64,000 bases of DNA from Gemmatimonadales bacterium (GTDB taxonomy: Bacteria > Gemmatimonadota > Glassbacteria > GWA2-58-10). The notes below the pieces were generated by a model. It had not been told where the DNA came from. It did not search any database and saw only the letters and a program-made list of their open reading frames with translations. The position numbers and the translations under genes were made by a program. The stretch covers positions 1-64,000 of the forward strand of contig JAJRTS010000036.1 in the NCBI GenBank assembly GCA_024278175.1. Reading direction: 5' to 3'. Below, one piece after another: positions 1 through 7,817 of this stretch (the first letter of the stretch is position 1; each line of letters begins with the position of its first letter).

Positions 1-152
1 CAAAAAGCATCGGACACTTCCCAAGAGTGAATTATTGCCATAGCACCTCCAAGGTATAATTTTCAATACCTGAAGCAATATGACAAAATTATTTCAAAAA
101 GTAAAGCTTATTTACGGATAAGTTCTAAACCACAAAAACGGAGATTCACTCG

Positions 153-695
153 TTGCCCCCTCCCCTCCCCCACGATCAGACCGTGGAAATCAAGGCCCGC
201 TGCCGCAATCTAGCCCGCGCGCGCAAGCTCATCCGGGGCTGGGGCGCAAAGCTGCTGGGCCGCGAGACCCAGACCGACACTTTTTACCGCGTGCCCTCAG
301 GACGGCTCAAGCTGCGAGTGTCATCGGCAGAACAATTGCTGATCGGCTACCAACGCCCGGACCAGGCCGGTCCCAAGCACTGCGTGGTGGACCTTTGCCC
401 GACGGAGCACCCGGAGCTGCTCGATGCCGTGCTCACCGCCAGGCTGGGCGTAAGGATTATCGTGCACAAGGACAGGGAGCGCTGGCTGCTGGGCAATGTA
501 AAATTCCATCTGGACCGGGTTGAAAGGCTGGGCGAGTTTATCGAGATCGAAATCCTGGGCAAACGCGGCGCAGACCCGGTGGAAAGCCTGCGAACGGTCT
601 GTGAGAGCTACATGGACAAGCTGGGCATCCGGCAGGCTGACCTGATAGATTGTGCCTACGCTGATATGTTGGAAGAGCTAAAAGATTCCGGCTGA
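153..695 (+). CDS. CYTH-domain protein (class IV adenylate cyclase-like)
   Basis: A soluble 180-residue protein with the CYTH / adenylyl cyclase class IV layout. It has an N-terminal VEIKAR motif (the ExE-type acidic pair that binds metal and triphosphate), Arg/Lys-rich strands in the middle (GRLKLRVS, RERWLLGNVKFHLD), and a late EFIEIEI acidic strand. CYTH enzymes act on triphosphate-containing substrates (ATP cyclisation, thiamine triphosphate or inorganic triphosphate hydrolysis), and the substrate cannot be read from the sequence. The start is a TTG preceded at 9 nt by GGAG, and no ATG fits the conserved N-terminus. The 3' end overlaps the convergent membrane-protein gene by 40 nt. I am confident of the family but not of the substrate. 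Confidence 0.85.
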   Translation: MPPPLPHDQTVEIKARCRNLARARKLIRGWGAKLLGRETQTDTFYRVPSGRLKLRVSSAEQLLIGYQRPDQAGPKHCVVDLCPTEHPELLDAVLTARLGVRIIVHKDRERWLLGNVKFHLDRVERLGEFIEIEILGKRGADPVESLRTVCESYMDKLGIRQADLIDCAYADMLEELKDSG

Positions 696-1231
696 GTTTT
701 TCCCGCGGCCAGCGGGTCGGTGAGCATGATTTTTTTACTGTGCAGGCCGTTGGCTTGTCTTCGCCTGTGTCTGTAGACCACCCAGGCGACCGCCACAATC
801 AGCAATCCTGTGTAGTTGGTGATCATGAACCAGCGCTGGCCCCAGCTGAACCCGTCGAACGTGTAGCTGCTCAGCGGAAACAGGAACGGCGTGGGGAAAA
901 ACGCCTGTGAGTGGGTCGGGATATCGCAGAGGATATGCAGCGGCCAGGCCAGAAACGGGATTGATGTACTGCGGGCGAAAAACCAGAGCACCAGCCACAA
1001 CGCGCCGATAACGATCAGGCTGTGGCTGAAATTATAGGAGACATACAGCCAGTCCGGCAGGGTGTGGATCGATGGCTTGCCGGGCTCGAACGTGCCCTGC
1101 ACGAATCTGATCACGGCCAGCGCGCCGAACGAACACATGTCCGGCGCGATCCCGAACAGGAACGCCAGAGCGAACCGCCTTTTCCAGCCGGCGGCAAGTC
1201 CTCCCCATAACCCGTGCGCAAGTATGTCCAT
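656..1231 (-). CDS. YdjM/DUF457-like membrane metal-dependent hydrolase
   Basis: This is a 191-residue polytopic inner-membrane protein with about four hydrophobic segments. Histidine/aspartate signatures (MDILAHGLW at the N-terminus, SHSL in the middle, HILCDIPTHS later) resemble the LexA-regulated YdjM/DUF457 membrane hydrolases. Those motifs suggest a membrane-embedded metal site, but a reaction is not known for most of the family. The start is ATG with GGGAAA upstream. It lies about 105 nt downstream of the amidohydrolase gene on the same strand, so cotranscription is possible. The C-terminal 13 codons overlap the end of the convergent CYTH gene. The family call is tentative, but a real membrane protein is likely. 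Confidence 0.7.
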   Translation of the reverse strand: MDILAHGLWGGLAAGWKRRFALAFLFGIAPDMCSFGALAVIRFVQGTFEPGKPSIHTLPDWLYVSYNFSHSLIVIGALWLVLWFFARSTSIPFLAWPLHILCDIPTHSQAFFPTPFLFPLSSYTFDGFSWGQRWFMITNYTGLLIVAVAWVVYRHRRRQANGLHSKKIMLTDPLAAGKTQPESFSSSNISA

Positions 1232-1336
1232 GTCGATTTCCCGTTCTCATATCCAGTGCTTATCTACTGACCGAACCTCCCTGAACCTGCCCCTTCGGCC
1301 CCACGGCCGCCATGTAGATCACCGGTTCCCCCGTAT

Positions 1337-2653
1337 TCAACTCAGCGGGGCCTCGATCCCCAGGCCGAAAACATCGTTGGGATTGTCGAACAGTATCCGC
1401 CGGGCGATACTCAGCGCGGTGGCCGTGTCGTAATCTCCCCGGCTCACCTTGCGCGCCAGCGCCCGGGCGATGTTGTCCCGCGCCATCTCCAGGTGGCCGT
1501 AAATACTCTCGACCAACTTGAGATCCCCCCCGAAACCGAAAATCTTGTTCGACGGTACGTAGTCCAGCCACTCGTCCAGCATCCGCACCGTGGTGGACGG
1601 ACTGATAATATGCATCCAGCAAAGATCGAGGTACACGTTGGGGAAATTCTTCCCCATCACGCCCCACTCCCGCCCGTAAGGGAATCCGCCGTGAAAGAGC
1701 ACGAATTTAACTTTGTGGTATTCGCTGACCAGATTGATCAGGTGGGTGGGGCGGCTGTCGGTAATCCGGTTTGTGTAGCCCGCCTGAAGGCCGGTGTGGA
1801 ACTGGTAGACCAGCTTATGCTCCTCGGCGAACCGCACGGATTCATGAACCAGGAAATTCTGCAGCGCCGCCAGCTCGTCGTAGCTCCTGTGATGCGAGGG
1901 GATCCAGCTCTGCGCGTGGCGGGCGTACTTGTCGGCGAACAGCAGGTTGAACGCCCTGTCGGCCCCGGCCAGTGTGGTCCGTTCGAAAGCGATCGAGCGG
2001 TTATAGGCCAGGTTGTTTTTGAGCGCCACCACCCCTGGTTTTTCTTTGGTAAGACGTTCCAGGTAGCTCCACATCGCATCGCGCATCTGCGCCGCCGAGT
2101 GGATCGAGCTGTCCGTGCGGCGCTCCAGCTCTTCCAGCTCGTGGCGGCTGTCGCACAGGACGAAAAACGTGGCGTGACGCAGCCCCCGGAAAAAGAGCGG
2201 AGAATAATCCTCGTCGCCGTCCACGTCCAGCACGACCGCCCGGATGTTATACTTGTCGCGGAACCAGTGCTCGTAACTTCCGCCGGTTATCCCATCGCGA
2301 AGCCCCGTCGCCAGCTCATCGTAGGACTGCCGGTCAAGCCGCTCGATCCCGAACACCCCGCGCAACGTGCGCTCGATACTGCGCCCGTAGCCGGTGGTGC
2401 GGATAACCGGCCAGTACTTGAGAATAACATCGTGCGCGGCCACCGGGTCATCGGCCGCGTTTTCCAGCGCCTCGCTTTCCCGCCACGATGCGCCGGCGGC
2501 GCAGAGATCGCAGCCCAGGTATCCCAGTTGATCCGGCCCCGGCGGCGTTTCGATCCGCTCACGCTCACTGCGGGTATGTTCGTGGGAATCGATCACCGGC
2601 ATCTGGCCGATCTCGGGCCGCAGTCTTTCGAACACTGTTTCAGTACTTGCCAT
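1337..2653 (-). CDS. Amidohydrolase / uronate-isomerase-like TIM-barrel enzyme
   Basis: A 438-residue enzyme of the amidohydrolase-2/uronate isomerase superfamily. The metal-binding HxH lies near the N-terminus (IDSHEH, H24 and H26), a further histidine cluster follows (VLFHGGFPYGREWG), and there is a late Asp-rich strand (FGFGGD). The enzymes fold as metal-dependent TIM barrels acting on sugars or amides. I infer an uronate- or sugar-acid-related role because a second paralog lies at 5019-6272. The ATG chosen has GGAG 8 nt upstream. The reading frame stays open for 32 codons further upstream, but those residues do not look conserved. The next gene on the strand is the YdjM-like membrane protein. 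Confidence 0.8.
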   Translation of the reverse strand: MASTETVFERLRPEIGQMPVIDSHEHTRSERERIETPPGPDQLGYLGCDLCAAGASWRESEALENAADDPVAAHDVILKYWPVIRTTGYGRSIERTLRGVFGIERLDRQSYDELATGLRDGITGGSYEHWFRDKYNIRAVVLDVDGDEDYSPLFFRGLRHATFFVLCDSRHELEELERRTDSSIHSAAQMRDAMWSYLERLTKEKPGVVALKNNLAYNRSIAFERTTLAGADRAFNLLFADKYARHAQSWIPSHHRSYDELAALQNFLVHESVRFAEEHKLVYQFHTGLQAGYTNRITDSRPTHLINLVSEYHKVKFVLFHGGFPYGREWGVMGKNFPNVYLDLCWMHIISPSTTVRMLDEWLDYVPSNKIFGFGGDLKLVESIYGHLEMARDNIARALARKVSRGDYDTATALSIARRILFDNPNDVFGLGIEAPLS

Positions 2654-2935
2654 CGCGGTTGCTCCGCTTGCTGATTCCTGGTTTCGGACGTCCGCCCGGG
2701 CACGGCGGGTAACTGCAATAGTATATGGTTTATCGGCGCACCCAGTCAATGTCTAATAACGTTTTTCAAACGCCGGCCGGCAAAGGCGATTCAATCTCGC
2801 TGTTGATTATCATTCCCAAAATGATTAATATGATCACCGTTGACATGGCGGAGGCGCTTAAGGCAACCACTCATCCGGTTTATTTTCCTTGCTGCGCGCG
2901 GCCGGTTGCAGCCCTCAATTCCAGAGCGATGAGAC
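2654..2935. other. Intergenic region without a recognisable gene
   Basis: This is the first part of a 496-bp gap between the divergent amidohydrolase and URO-D genes. I see no coding signature. It must hold the promoter of the leftward amidohydrolase operon, but no confident -35/-10 pair stands out. The rest of the gap is filled by the repeat element at 2936-3141. Confidence 0.5.
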
Positions 2936-3141
2936 GCGTGCTGAAAAGTACGAAGAATGGGAATAGGGGTTGTCAAGGCCGTTCCCCGTCATGCTGGCCG
3001 AAAGTTGTCGTGAACAATGCAACTGCCTGGTGTGATACAAGTAACAACATTGCAAAAAAGAACGGCTTGTCTTGCCCTTGACAACCAACAAAACGAAATA
3101 TTTAATTTAAGGGTGTTGAACGTTTTATTTCAACACCCCTT
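2936..3141 (+). mobile_element. MITE-like dispersed element, copy A
   Basis: One of four well-preserved copies in this window of an approximately 200-bp element (others at 32506, 60366 and 61661). It begins GCGTGCTGAAAAG and ends with the hairpin GGGTGTTGAA..TTCAACACCC. Inside, TTGTCAAGGCCGTT (left arm, from 2970) is inverted relative to AACGGC..GCCCTTGACAA (right arm, ending 3084). The left and right flanks share the direct repeat GAGACGC (2931-2937 and 3142-3148), which could be a target-site duplication. It encodes no protein. The right end abuts the start codon of the URO-D gene. Transposition is inferred from the repeats, not shown. Confidence 0.75.
3078..3106 (+). promoter_or_regulatory. 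Sigma-70-type promoter carried by element copy A
   Basis: TTGACA (3078-3083) is followed after exactly 17 nt by TTTAAT (3101-3106). The predicted transcript starts near 3113 and would carry the element's terminal hairpin at its 5' end before the URO-D start codon at 3150. The same spacing is kept in copies B and C with TTTCAT as the -10. Confidence 0.55.
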
Positions 3142-3149
3142 GAGACGCC

Positions 3150-4229
3150 ATGAACGGACGAGAACGCGTACTGACAGCAATTGACCACCGTGAACCTGAT
3201 CGCGTGCCGATCACTTTCGACGCCCAGCCCGAGGTTTACGACCTGCTTTACGCTCACTTCGGCATCTCTGAGCGCGAGCAGCTCTGGGACGCCCTGAGCG
3301 TTGATACCTGGCTCGTGGGCCCGGTGGTCAATGACCCGCGGGAGAAGGAACTGGAAAACGGACTGTTCCAGAATCGATGGGGGTACCGGCTGAAAAAACA
3401 GCCCTATGAAGCTCACGGGAAAACCGGTTATTACGACGAGATAGTCTATCATCCGCTGGCCGATATCGATTGCGCCCGCGATCTGGACAAGCACGACTGG
3501 CCCGACCCCTCCCTGCTCGATTTCACTCACCTTAACGATCTGCGAAAATCCCAGCCGGACAGGGCCATAATCGCCCATATCACCCACGGGGGCTATTTCA
3601 ACGCCACGTTCCTGCGCGGCATGGAGCAGTTCCTGGTGGACCTGGCGATGGACCCGATGTTGACCCGTGGGCTGGTCGAGCGCACCAGCGCATACCTGAT
3701 CGAGGCGCTGGACAAGTTGCTGGAGCAGGCCCCCGACGGGTTCGATGTTTTCTACGTGGCCGACGATTACTGCATGTCCAGCGGCCCGCTGTTCAGCCCC
3801 GACGTATTCAGGATAATGGTCAAGCCGTACCTGCGTGCTATCACCGACAGGGTACACGCCCACGGCAAAAAGTTTCTGCTGCACGTCTGCGGCTCGGTAC
3901 GCCTGTTGCTGCCGGAAATTATCGATTCGGGAGTGGACATTCTGGAACCGGTTCAGCGCCGAAGTCACGGGATGGACCTTGCCGGACTCAAACGCGAATT
4001 CGGCAAGGACCTCACGTTCTACGGTTCGGTGGACCTGGTGCAAACCCTGAACAAGGGCAGCGTGGCAGAGGTGAGCGATGAGGTACGGCGCAATATCGAA
4101 ATCCTGGGGCCGGGAGGAGGATTTATTCTGGGGCCGGGCCACACGTATATCCAGATCGACGCGCCGCTGGAGAATATCCTGGCGATGTACGAGAGCGCCC
4201 GCGAGCAGGGAGCGCTGGTCTACAGTTGA
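3150..4229 (+). CDS. Uroporphyrinogen decarboxylase-family protein (putative cobamide methyltransferase type)
   Basis: A 359-residue URO-D superfamily TIM barrel. It opens with MNGRERVLTAIDHREPDRVP, typical of the MtaA/CmuA-like branch rather than haem-biosynthetic HemE. The zinc-ligand region LHVCGS lies near residue 245, followed by the usual GVDILEPVQ and a late GGGFILGPGH segment. In the methyltransferase branch the His/Cys pair binds the zinc that activates a thiol acceptor. No corrinoid protein is encoded nearby, so the methyl donor is unknown. The ribosome-binding site is weak (GAG 6 nt before ATG). The gene is transcribed away from the amidohydrolase operon and appears to take its promoter from repeat copy A. 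Confidence 0.85.
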   Translation: MNGRERVLTAIDHREPDRVPITFDAQPEVYDLLYAHFGISEREQLWDALSVDTWLVGPVVNDPREKELENGLFQNRWGYRLKKQPYEAHGKTGYYDEIVYHPLADIDCARDLDKHDWPDPSLLDFTHLNDLRKSQPDRAIIAHITHGGYFNATFLRGMEQFLVDLAMDPMLTRGLVERTSAYLIEALDKLLEQAPDGFDVFYVADDYCMSSGPLFSPDVFRIMVKPYLRAITDRVHAHGKKFLLHVCGSVRLLLPEIIDSGVDILEPVQRRSHGMDLAGLKREFGKDLTFYGSVDLVQTLNKGSVAEVSDEVRRNIEILGPGGGFILGPGHTYIQIDAPLENILAMYESAREQGALVYS

Positions 4230-4375
4230 ATCGGACGGGCGGGAGTTTTATTTTATCTGGACATTATTGAGCCCTTTGATTTACTCCCGGACCGGTTGCA
4301 AAAAATATTATTAGCACCCTTATATCGAATTATAGATGATAAAGTGAGCTTCGCACTCAATTATATTACATGTTT

Positions 4376-4432
4376 TGTAGGGGGCTGACCCATGTGTCCG
4401 CCTGCGGGCGACCGACGGTCGCCTCTAAGGGC
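4376..4432. repeat. REP-like palindromic sequence (GGGGCTGACCCATGTGTCCG type)
   Basis: GGGGCTGACCCATGTGTCCG is followed by the hairpin GGCGACC-GAC-GGTCGCC (4407-4423). A related GGGGCGGACCCATGGGTCCG block occurs at 44659-44682, also in front of a gene. The surrounding gap 4230-4490 is AT-rich and otherwise holds no gene. Confidence 0.5.
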
Positions 4433-4490
4433 GCATCAGATTTTTTTCAAAGGTCTCGTATTCTTTATTAACTTGGCTCCGAGGTGAACG

Positions 4491-4976
4491 ATGATTACTG
4501 CTAAATTCCGCTCCGCGCTATTGCTGGCCGCTGTTGCGGTTCTGGTTTGTTTCAGCCTGCTGGCGGCTCAATCGGCAAGCAAGAAAAAAGCCCCGCTGCC
4601 CTCCTCGGACCTGCCGTTTTCCCAGACAGTCACGGCCGGCGATTTTATTTTTGTCTCCGGCCAGATCGGTATCGACCCCGCCACCGGCAAGCTGGCCGGA
4701 GCGGATATCGCCAGCCAGACCCGCCAGGTACTGGCCAATATCGAGCGGCATCTCAAGGCCGCCGGCAGCGACCTTGGCGCGGTGGTCAAAACCACGGTGT
4801 TTCTGAAAAACCTCGCTGATTACGGTGCGATGAACGAAGCGTACAAAAAGATGTTCGGTTCCTCCCGCCCGGCCCGGGCCACTGTGGAGGTATCTGACCT
4901 GGTGGCCGGCGCGCTGCTGGAAATCGATGCGATTGCGGTCAAGAGCGGCCAGAAGAGCGAGCTTGAGCGCAAGTAG
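4491..4976 (+). CDS. RidA/YjgF family protein with signal peptide
   Basis: A 161-residue protein of the Rid family, which deaminates reactive enamine/imine intermediates. Residues about 40-155 carry the fold: PFSQTVTAGDFIFVSGQIG, an N-terminal helix with QTRQVLANIERHL, and the terminal PARATVEVSDL..LEIDAIAV block whose arginine is the catalytic carboxylate-binding residue in RidA. Unusually for this cytosolic family, the first 27 residues form a clear Sec signal peptide (charged MITAKFR, hydrophobic core, LLAAQSA), so the product is probably exported. The start has GAGGTG 5 nt upstream. It lies 42 nt before the next amidohydrolase and probably shares its transcript. Confidence 0.88.
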   Translation: MITAKFRSALLLAAVAVLVCFSLLAAQSASKKKAPLPSSDLPFSQTVTAGDFIFVSGQIGIDPATGKLAGADIASQTRQVLANIERHLKAAGSDLGAVVKTTVFLKNLADYGAMNEAYKKMFGSSRPARATVEVSDLVAGALLEIDAIAVKSGQKSELERK

Positions 4977-5018
4977 TTTTTTATTAACTCTTCGATTTAA
5001 AGATAACACGGAGTACTA

Positions 5019-6272
5019 ATGACATCCCTGAGCAGCAGCAAACAATTGTTCGATTTCGTCTACGATACGGTGGAACAGACGCCGGTCCTGGACATGCACA
5101 CCCATATCTATCCCCCGGCTTTCGGCGGCCTGCTGCTCTGGGGAGTGGACGAGCTGCTGACCTACCATTACCTGGCAGCCGAGTATTTCCGCTACAGCAA
5201 CGCCACCCCGGAGGACTTTTTCAAGCTGGACAAGCAGCGCCAGGCCGAGTTGATCTGGCAGGAGCTGTTTATCGACCACAGCCCTGTCTCCGAGTCCAAC
5301 CGCGGCGTACTGACCGTGCTTGACAGCCTGGATCTGGAACCGGGCAGCCGCGATCTGGCCGCTTTCCGCGAGTTCTTCTCCGCCCGGAAGGCGGAAAACT
5401 ACGTGGACCGGGTGTTCGAGGAGGCCAATGTCGAGGCGGTGGTGATGACCAACGATCCGTTCGATGACGCCGAGCGGGCGGTGTGGGAGCGCGGTGAGGG
5501 CGCGGGCGATCCCAGGTTCCGCGCGGCGCTGCGGATCGACTCGATCCTGATGGATTGGGACAACTGTGCCGGCCGCCTCGAAAGCTGGGGCTACAAAACG
5601 GCCAAAGAACTGGACAACCGGACCCTGTCCGAGATCCGCCGCTTCCTTGAGGACTGGATCGCCAAGATAAACCCGCTCTACCTGGCGGTTTCGCTGCCGC
5701 CCTCGTTCCGCTTCCCGGAACAGAGCAAGCGCGCTAAGATAATCGAGAGCTGCATCCTGCCGGTCTGCCGCCAGGCGGCCCTGCCGTTCGCGATGATGAT
5801 CGGGGTGAACAAGCTGATCAACCCGCGGCTGGGCCTTGCCGGCGATGGCGTGGGCAAAAGCGACATGGGCACGGTGGAACGCCTGGCGGCCAATTTTCCG
5901 GACAACAAGTTTCTGGTCACGTTTCTCAGCCGCGAGAACCAGCACGAGGCCTGCATCATGGCGCGCAAGTTCGCCAACGTGATGTTGTTCGGCTGCTGGT
6001 GGTACATGAACAACCCCAGCATTATCGCCGAGATCACGGCCGAGCGGATCGAACTGCTGGGCACCAGCTTCGTGCCCCAGCACAGCGACGCCCGCGTGCT
6101 GGACCAGTTGATCTACAAGTGGTCTCACTCCCGGGAGCTGATCGCCGGGGTGCTGGCTGAGAAATACGACGATATTCTTCGCACCGGCTGGTCACCCACG
6201 CAAGAGGAGATCAGGCGCGATATCACCAATCTGTTCGGCGGGAATTTCAAGCGGTTCGTGGGCTGGGTTTGA
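5019..6272 (+). CDS. Uronate-isomerase-like amidohydrolase
   Basis: A 417-residue paralog of the enzyme at 1337-2653. It has the metal HxH (DMHTH, H27 and H29) and the long helical insert typical of glucuronate isomerase (YHYLAAEYFRYS, where uronate isomerase has its substrate lid). Later barrel strands include FLVTFLSRENQHE and LFGCWWYMNNPS, and a terminal IYKWSHSRELIAGVLAEKY matches the C-terminal helix of the family. I infer sugar-acid isomerase or hydrolase activity, with the substrate unknown. The start is ATG with GGAG at 6 nt. It follows the exported RidA gene by 42 nt and precedes the cold-shock gene, which has its own promoter. Confidence 0.82.
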   Translation: MTSLSSSKQLFDFVYDTVEQTPVLDMHTHIYPPAFGGLLLWGVDELLTYHYLAAEYFRYSNATPEDFFKLDKQRQAELIWQELFIDHSPVSESNRGVLTVLDSLDLEPGSRDLAAFREFFSARKAENYVDRVFEEANVEAVVMTNDPFDDAERAVWERGEGAGDPRFRAALRIDSILMDWDNCAGRLESWGYKTAKELDNRTLSEIRRFLEDWIAKINPLYLAVSLPPSFRFPEQSKRAKIIESCILPVCRQAALPFAMMIGVNKLINPRLGLAGDGVGKSDMGTVERLAANFPDNKFLVTFLSRENQHEACIMARKFANVMLFGCWWYMNNPSIIAEITAERIELLGTSFVPQHSDARVLDQLIYKWSHSRELIAGVLAEKYDDILRTGWSPTQEEIRRDITNLFGGNFKRFVGWV

Positions 6273-6322
6273 GCTTTTTTGCACAGTTTGATCAGGTTAG
6301 CGGATAGCCGGATTATTTTTAT

Positions 6323-6351
6323 TTGCTTATTGCGTCTGTTCGTGCTATATT
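6323..6351 (+). promoter_or_regulatory. Predicted sigma-70 promoter of the cold-shock gene
   Basis: TTGCTT (6323-6328), a 17-nt spacer, then TATATT (6346-6351). Transcription from about 6358 would give an approximately 100-nt leader before the ATG at 6460, a leader length usual for CspA-type mRNAs. Confidence 0.5.
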
Positions 6352-6360
6352 GTTATTGAC

Positions 6361-6388
6361 GCAGGGAAGCTTGCTTTCCCTGCTTTTT
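6361..6388 (+). promoter_or_regulatory. Hairpin plus T-run in the cold-shock leader or upstream terminator
   Basis: Arms GCAGGGAA (6361-6368) and TTCCCTGC (6376-6383) are followed by five T (6384-6388). It could end the upstream amidohydrolase transcript. It also lies just inside the predicted csp leader, where it could act as an attenuator or thermosensitive hairpin. The sequence alone does not decide between the two. Confidence 0.5.
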
Positions 6389-6459
6389 GTTAGGCTGGCG
6401 AAATACATGATGTATTCCGCGGCCTGTAATCATCATTTTTGCAGCAGGAGTGTTACAAG

Positions 6460-6666
6460 ATGGCGACCGGCAAAGTGAAATGGTTCAATGAGTCCAAGGG
6501 CTTCGGATTTATTGAGCAGGAGAATGGGCCCGACGTATTTGTCCATTATTCCGCCATCACAGCGGACGGTTTCAAAACTCTCTACGAAAATCAAGAAGTT
6601 GAATTCGAGATCGTTGAAGGGCCGAAAGGACTGCAGTCGCAGAACGTCGTCCCTGTCAAAGGATGA
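6460..6666 (+). CDS. Cold-shock protein, CspA family
   Basis: A 68-residue single OB-fold nucleic-acid chaperone. It contains [15 protein letters not shown] (the RNP1-type motif), DVFVHYSAI (RNP2) and the closing [18 protein letters not shown], with full family length. It binds single-stranded RNA/DNA and melts mRNA structure during cold or growth transitions. The ATG at 6460 is preceded by AGGAG at 9 nt. An in-frame TTG 21 nt upstream is not needed by the fold. The gene stands alone between its own promoter and a strong terminator. Confidence 0.97.
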   Translation: MATGKVKWFNESKGFGFIEQENGPDVFVHYSAITADGFKTLYENQEVEFEIVEGPKGLQSQNVVPVKG

Positions 6667-6690
6667 TAGCGAACTGACTGCCCTGATTGA

Positions 6691-6730
6691 AAGCCCCGGA
6701 ACCAGCTGGTTCCGGGGCTTTTTGTTTTCC
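6691..6730 (+). terminator. Rho-independent terminator of the cold-shock gene
   Basis: A perfect 30-bp palindrome (6691-6720; arms AAGCCCCGGAACCAG / CTGGTTCCGGGGCTT) runs directly into a T-rich tail. It lies 25 nt after the csp stop codon. Confidence 0.92.
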
Positions 6731-6968
6731 CGCCTGCCTGTTTCCAAAATCAAATAAATTCAGGCTTTTTAAAAACGGGGACTGGATGCCCATCGCCCAG
6801 CCTGCCGCACGAACAACAGAGGCGGGGGCTGGCGATTCCCCCTTGCAAAGGGGGCCTTTCACGGTAAAAAATCCTGCGCAGCAGGCGGGGGTTGTTACAA
6901 CAGCCCCAAACCGCTGGAACTTAACGTGTTTTTTGCGGGCGCCCCGCTAAACCCGGCTTGTTTTTTTT
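6731..6968. other. Intergenic stretch with small GC hairpin
   Basis: There is no gene between the csp terminator and the convergent PIG-L gene end. A hairpin CCCCCTT-GCA-AAGGGGG (6838-6854) is the only clear structure. It lacks a T-run on either side and resembles common intergenic palindromes. Confidence 0.5.
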
Positions 6969-7817
6969 TCAGCCGAACAACTCCAGTTGAAAACTTTCGG
7001 CGTAGAGACATTCGTCCCTCCAGGGCTCGATCACCGAACTCTGCAATTCAGTCTGGATAGAGCGGTTAAGCTTCAGGATGCGCTCGTCCAGCCCGTGGCC
7101 GCGCACTTCGATTCCACGCTGCATCTGGGAGTCGTGGCAGCGCAGCAGGGAGGCTTTCCAGCGGGCCGCATCCCCATCGAACGGCACAACCAGTTGCTGC
7201 TCGATAGAAGTCGTTTTGGGATCGCGGGCAAAAAGGGCCAGCAGCGGCCGCTGGCGCTCGACGGCAAAGGGCTGGGCCACATCGCCCAGCAGCTTGAATA
7301 ACGCCACGTGGCCGGTGTTGGTGTCGGCTCCAAAGGGCATCAGCACAATATCCGGGTCCTGCTCGCGCAACAGATTACGGACAAGTCTGGCGTTGGCCAG
7401 CGAATGCAGCATGTCGCCCGACTCGTCCTCGGCCGCCGCCTCGACAAACACGACTTCGCCATCGACAATCCCCGCCATTTCCGCACTGGCCACCTGCTCC
7501 CGCCGCCTGATGGCACTTTTATAGTCCTGAAGGTCCTTTGGGAGATCACCGAGTTTGCGCGCCATTTCGTGTGCATACTTGTCGGTAACTCCCCCGTGGG
7601 CTCGTCCGGTGACAGCGTAACGGATTCGGCAGCCCGCGCTGTGGAACAACCTGAGCGAAACCGCCACTGCGTCCGGGTCATCGGGATGCGGCGCCAGGGC
7701 CAGCACGTTGCCCTGCGAAGGAGGCACGATCCAGCGCCTGCCGGCGGGCTGGCTGCCCATGAATATGTGTTCGCCGCGGGAAACCGCCTCCCAGAGCAAA
7801 TTAATAAAACTCTTCAT
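6969..7817 (-). CDS. PIG-L (LmbE-like) N-deacetylase family protein
   Basis: A 282-residue zinc-dependent deacetylase-like protein. The APHPDDPD motif at residues 42-49 (AHPDD in the family) supplies the Asp base and zinc ligands. FGADTNTGHVALFKLL near residue 165 supplies the third (His) ligand. Family members remove acetyl groups from N-acetylglucosamine conjugates such as GlcNAc-PI, mycothiol or bacillithiol precursors and antibiotics; the substrate here is unknown. The start ATG overlaps the stop of the upstream URO-D-like gene by 4 nt (ATGA) and has GGGGAAGG before it, so the two are translationally coupled and likely act together. Confidence 0.88.
   Translation of the reverse strand: MKSFINLLWEAVSRGEHIFMGSQPAGRRWIVPPSQGNVLALAPHPDDPDAVAVSLRLFHSAGCRIRYAVTGRAHGGVTDKYAHEMARKLGDLPKDLQDYKSAIRRREQVASAEMAGIVDGEVVFVEAAAEDESGDMLHSLANARLVRNLLREQDPDIVLMPFGADTNTGHVALFKLLGDVAQPFAVERQRPLLALFARDPKTTSIEQQLVVPFDGDAARWKASLLRCHDSQMQRGIEVRGHGLDERILKLNRSIQTELQSSVIEPWRDECLYAESFQLELFG

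Noticed and set aside
2725-3081. A 118-codon plus-strand frame in the gap before URO-D
   Set aside because: It runs through the repeat element and has no family features or good start.
3102-4142. A 346-codon minus-strand frame opposite URO-D
   Set aside because: It includes the repeat element and is antisense to a strong family match.
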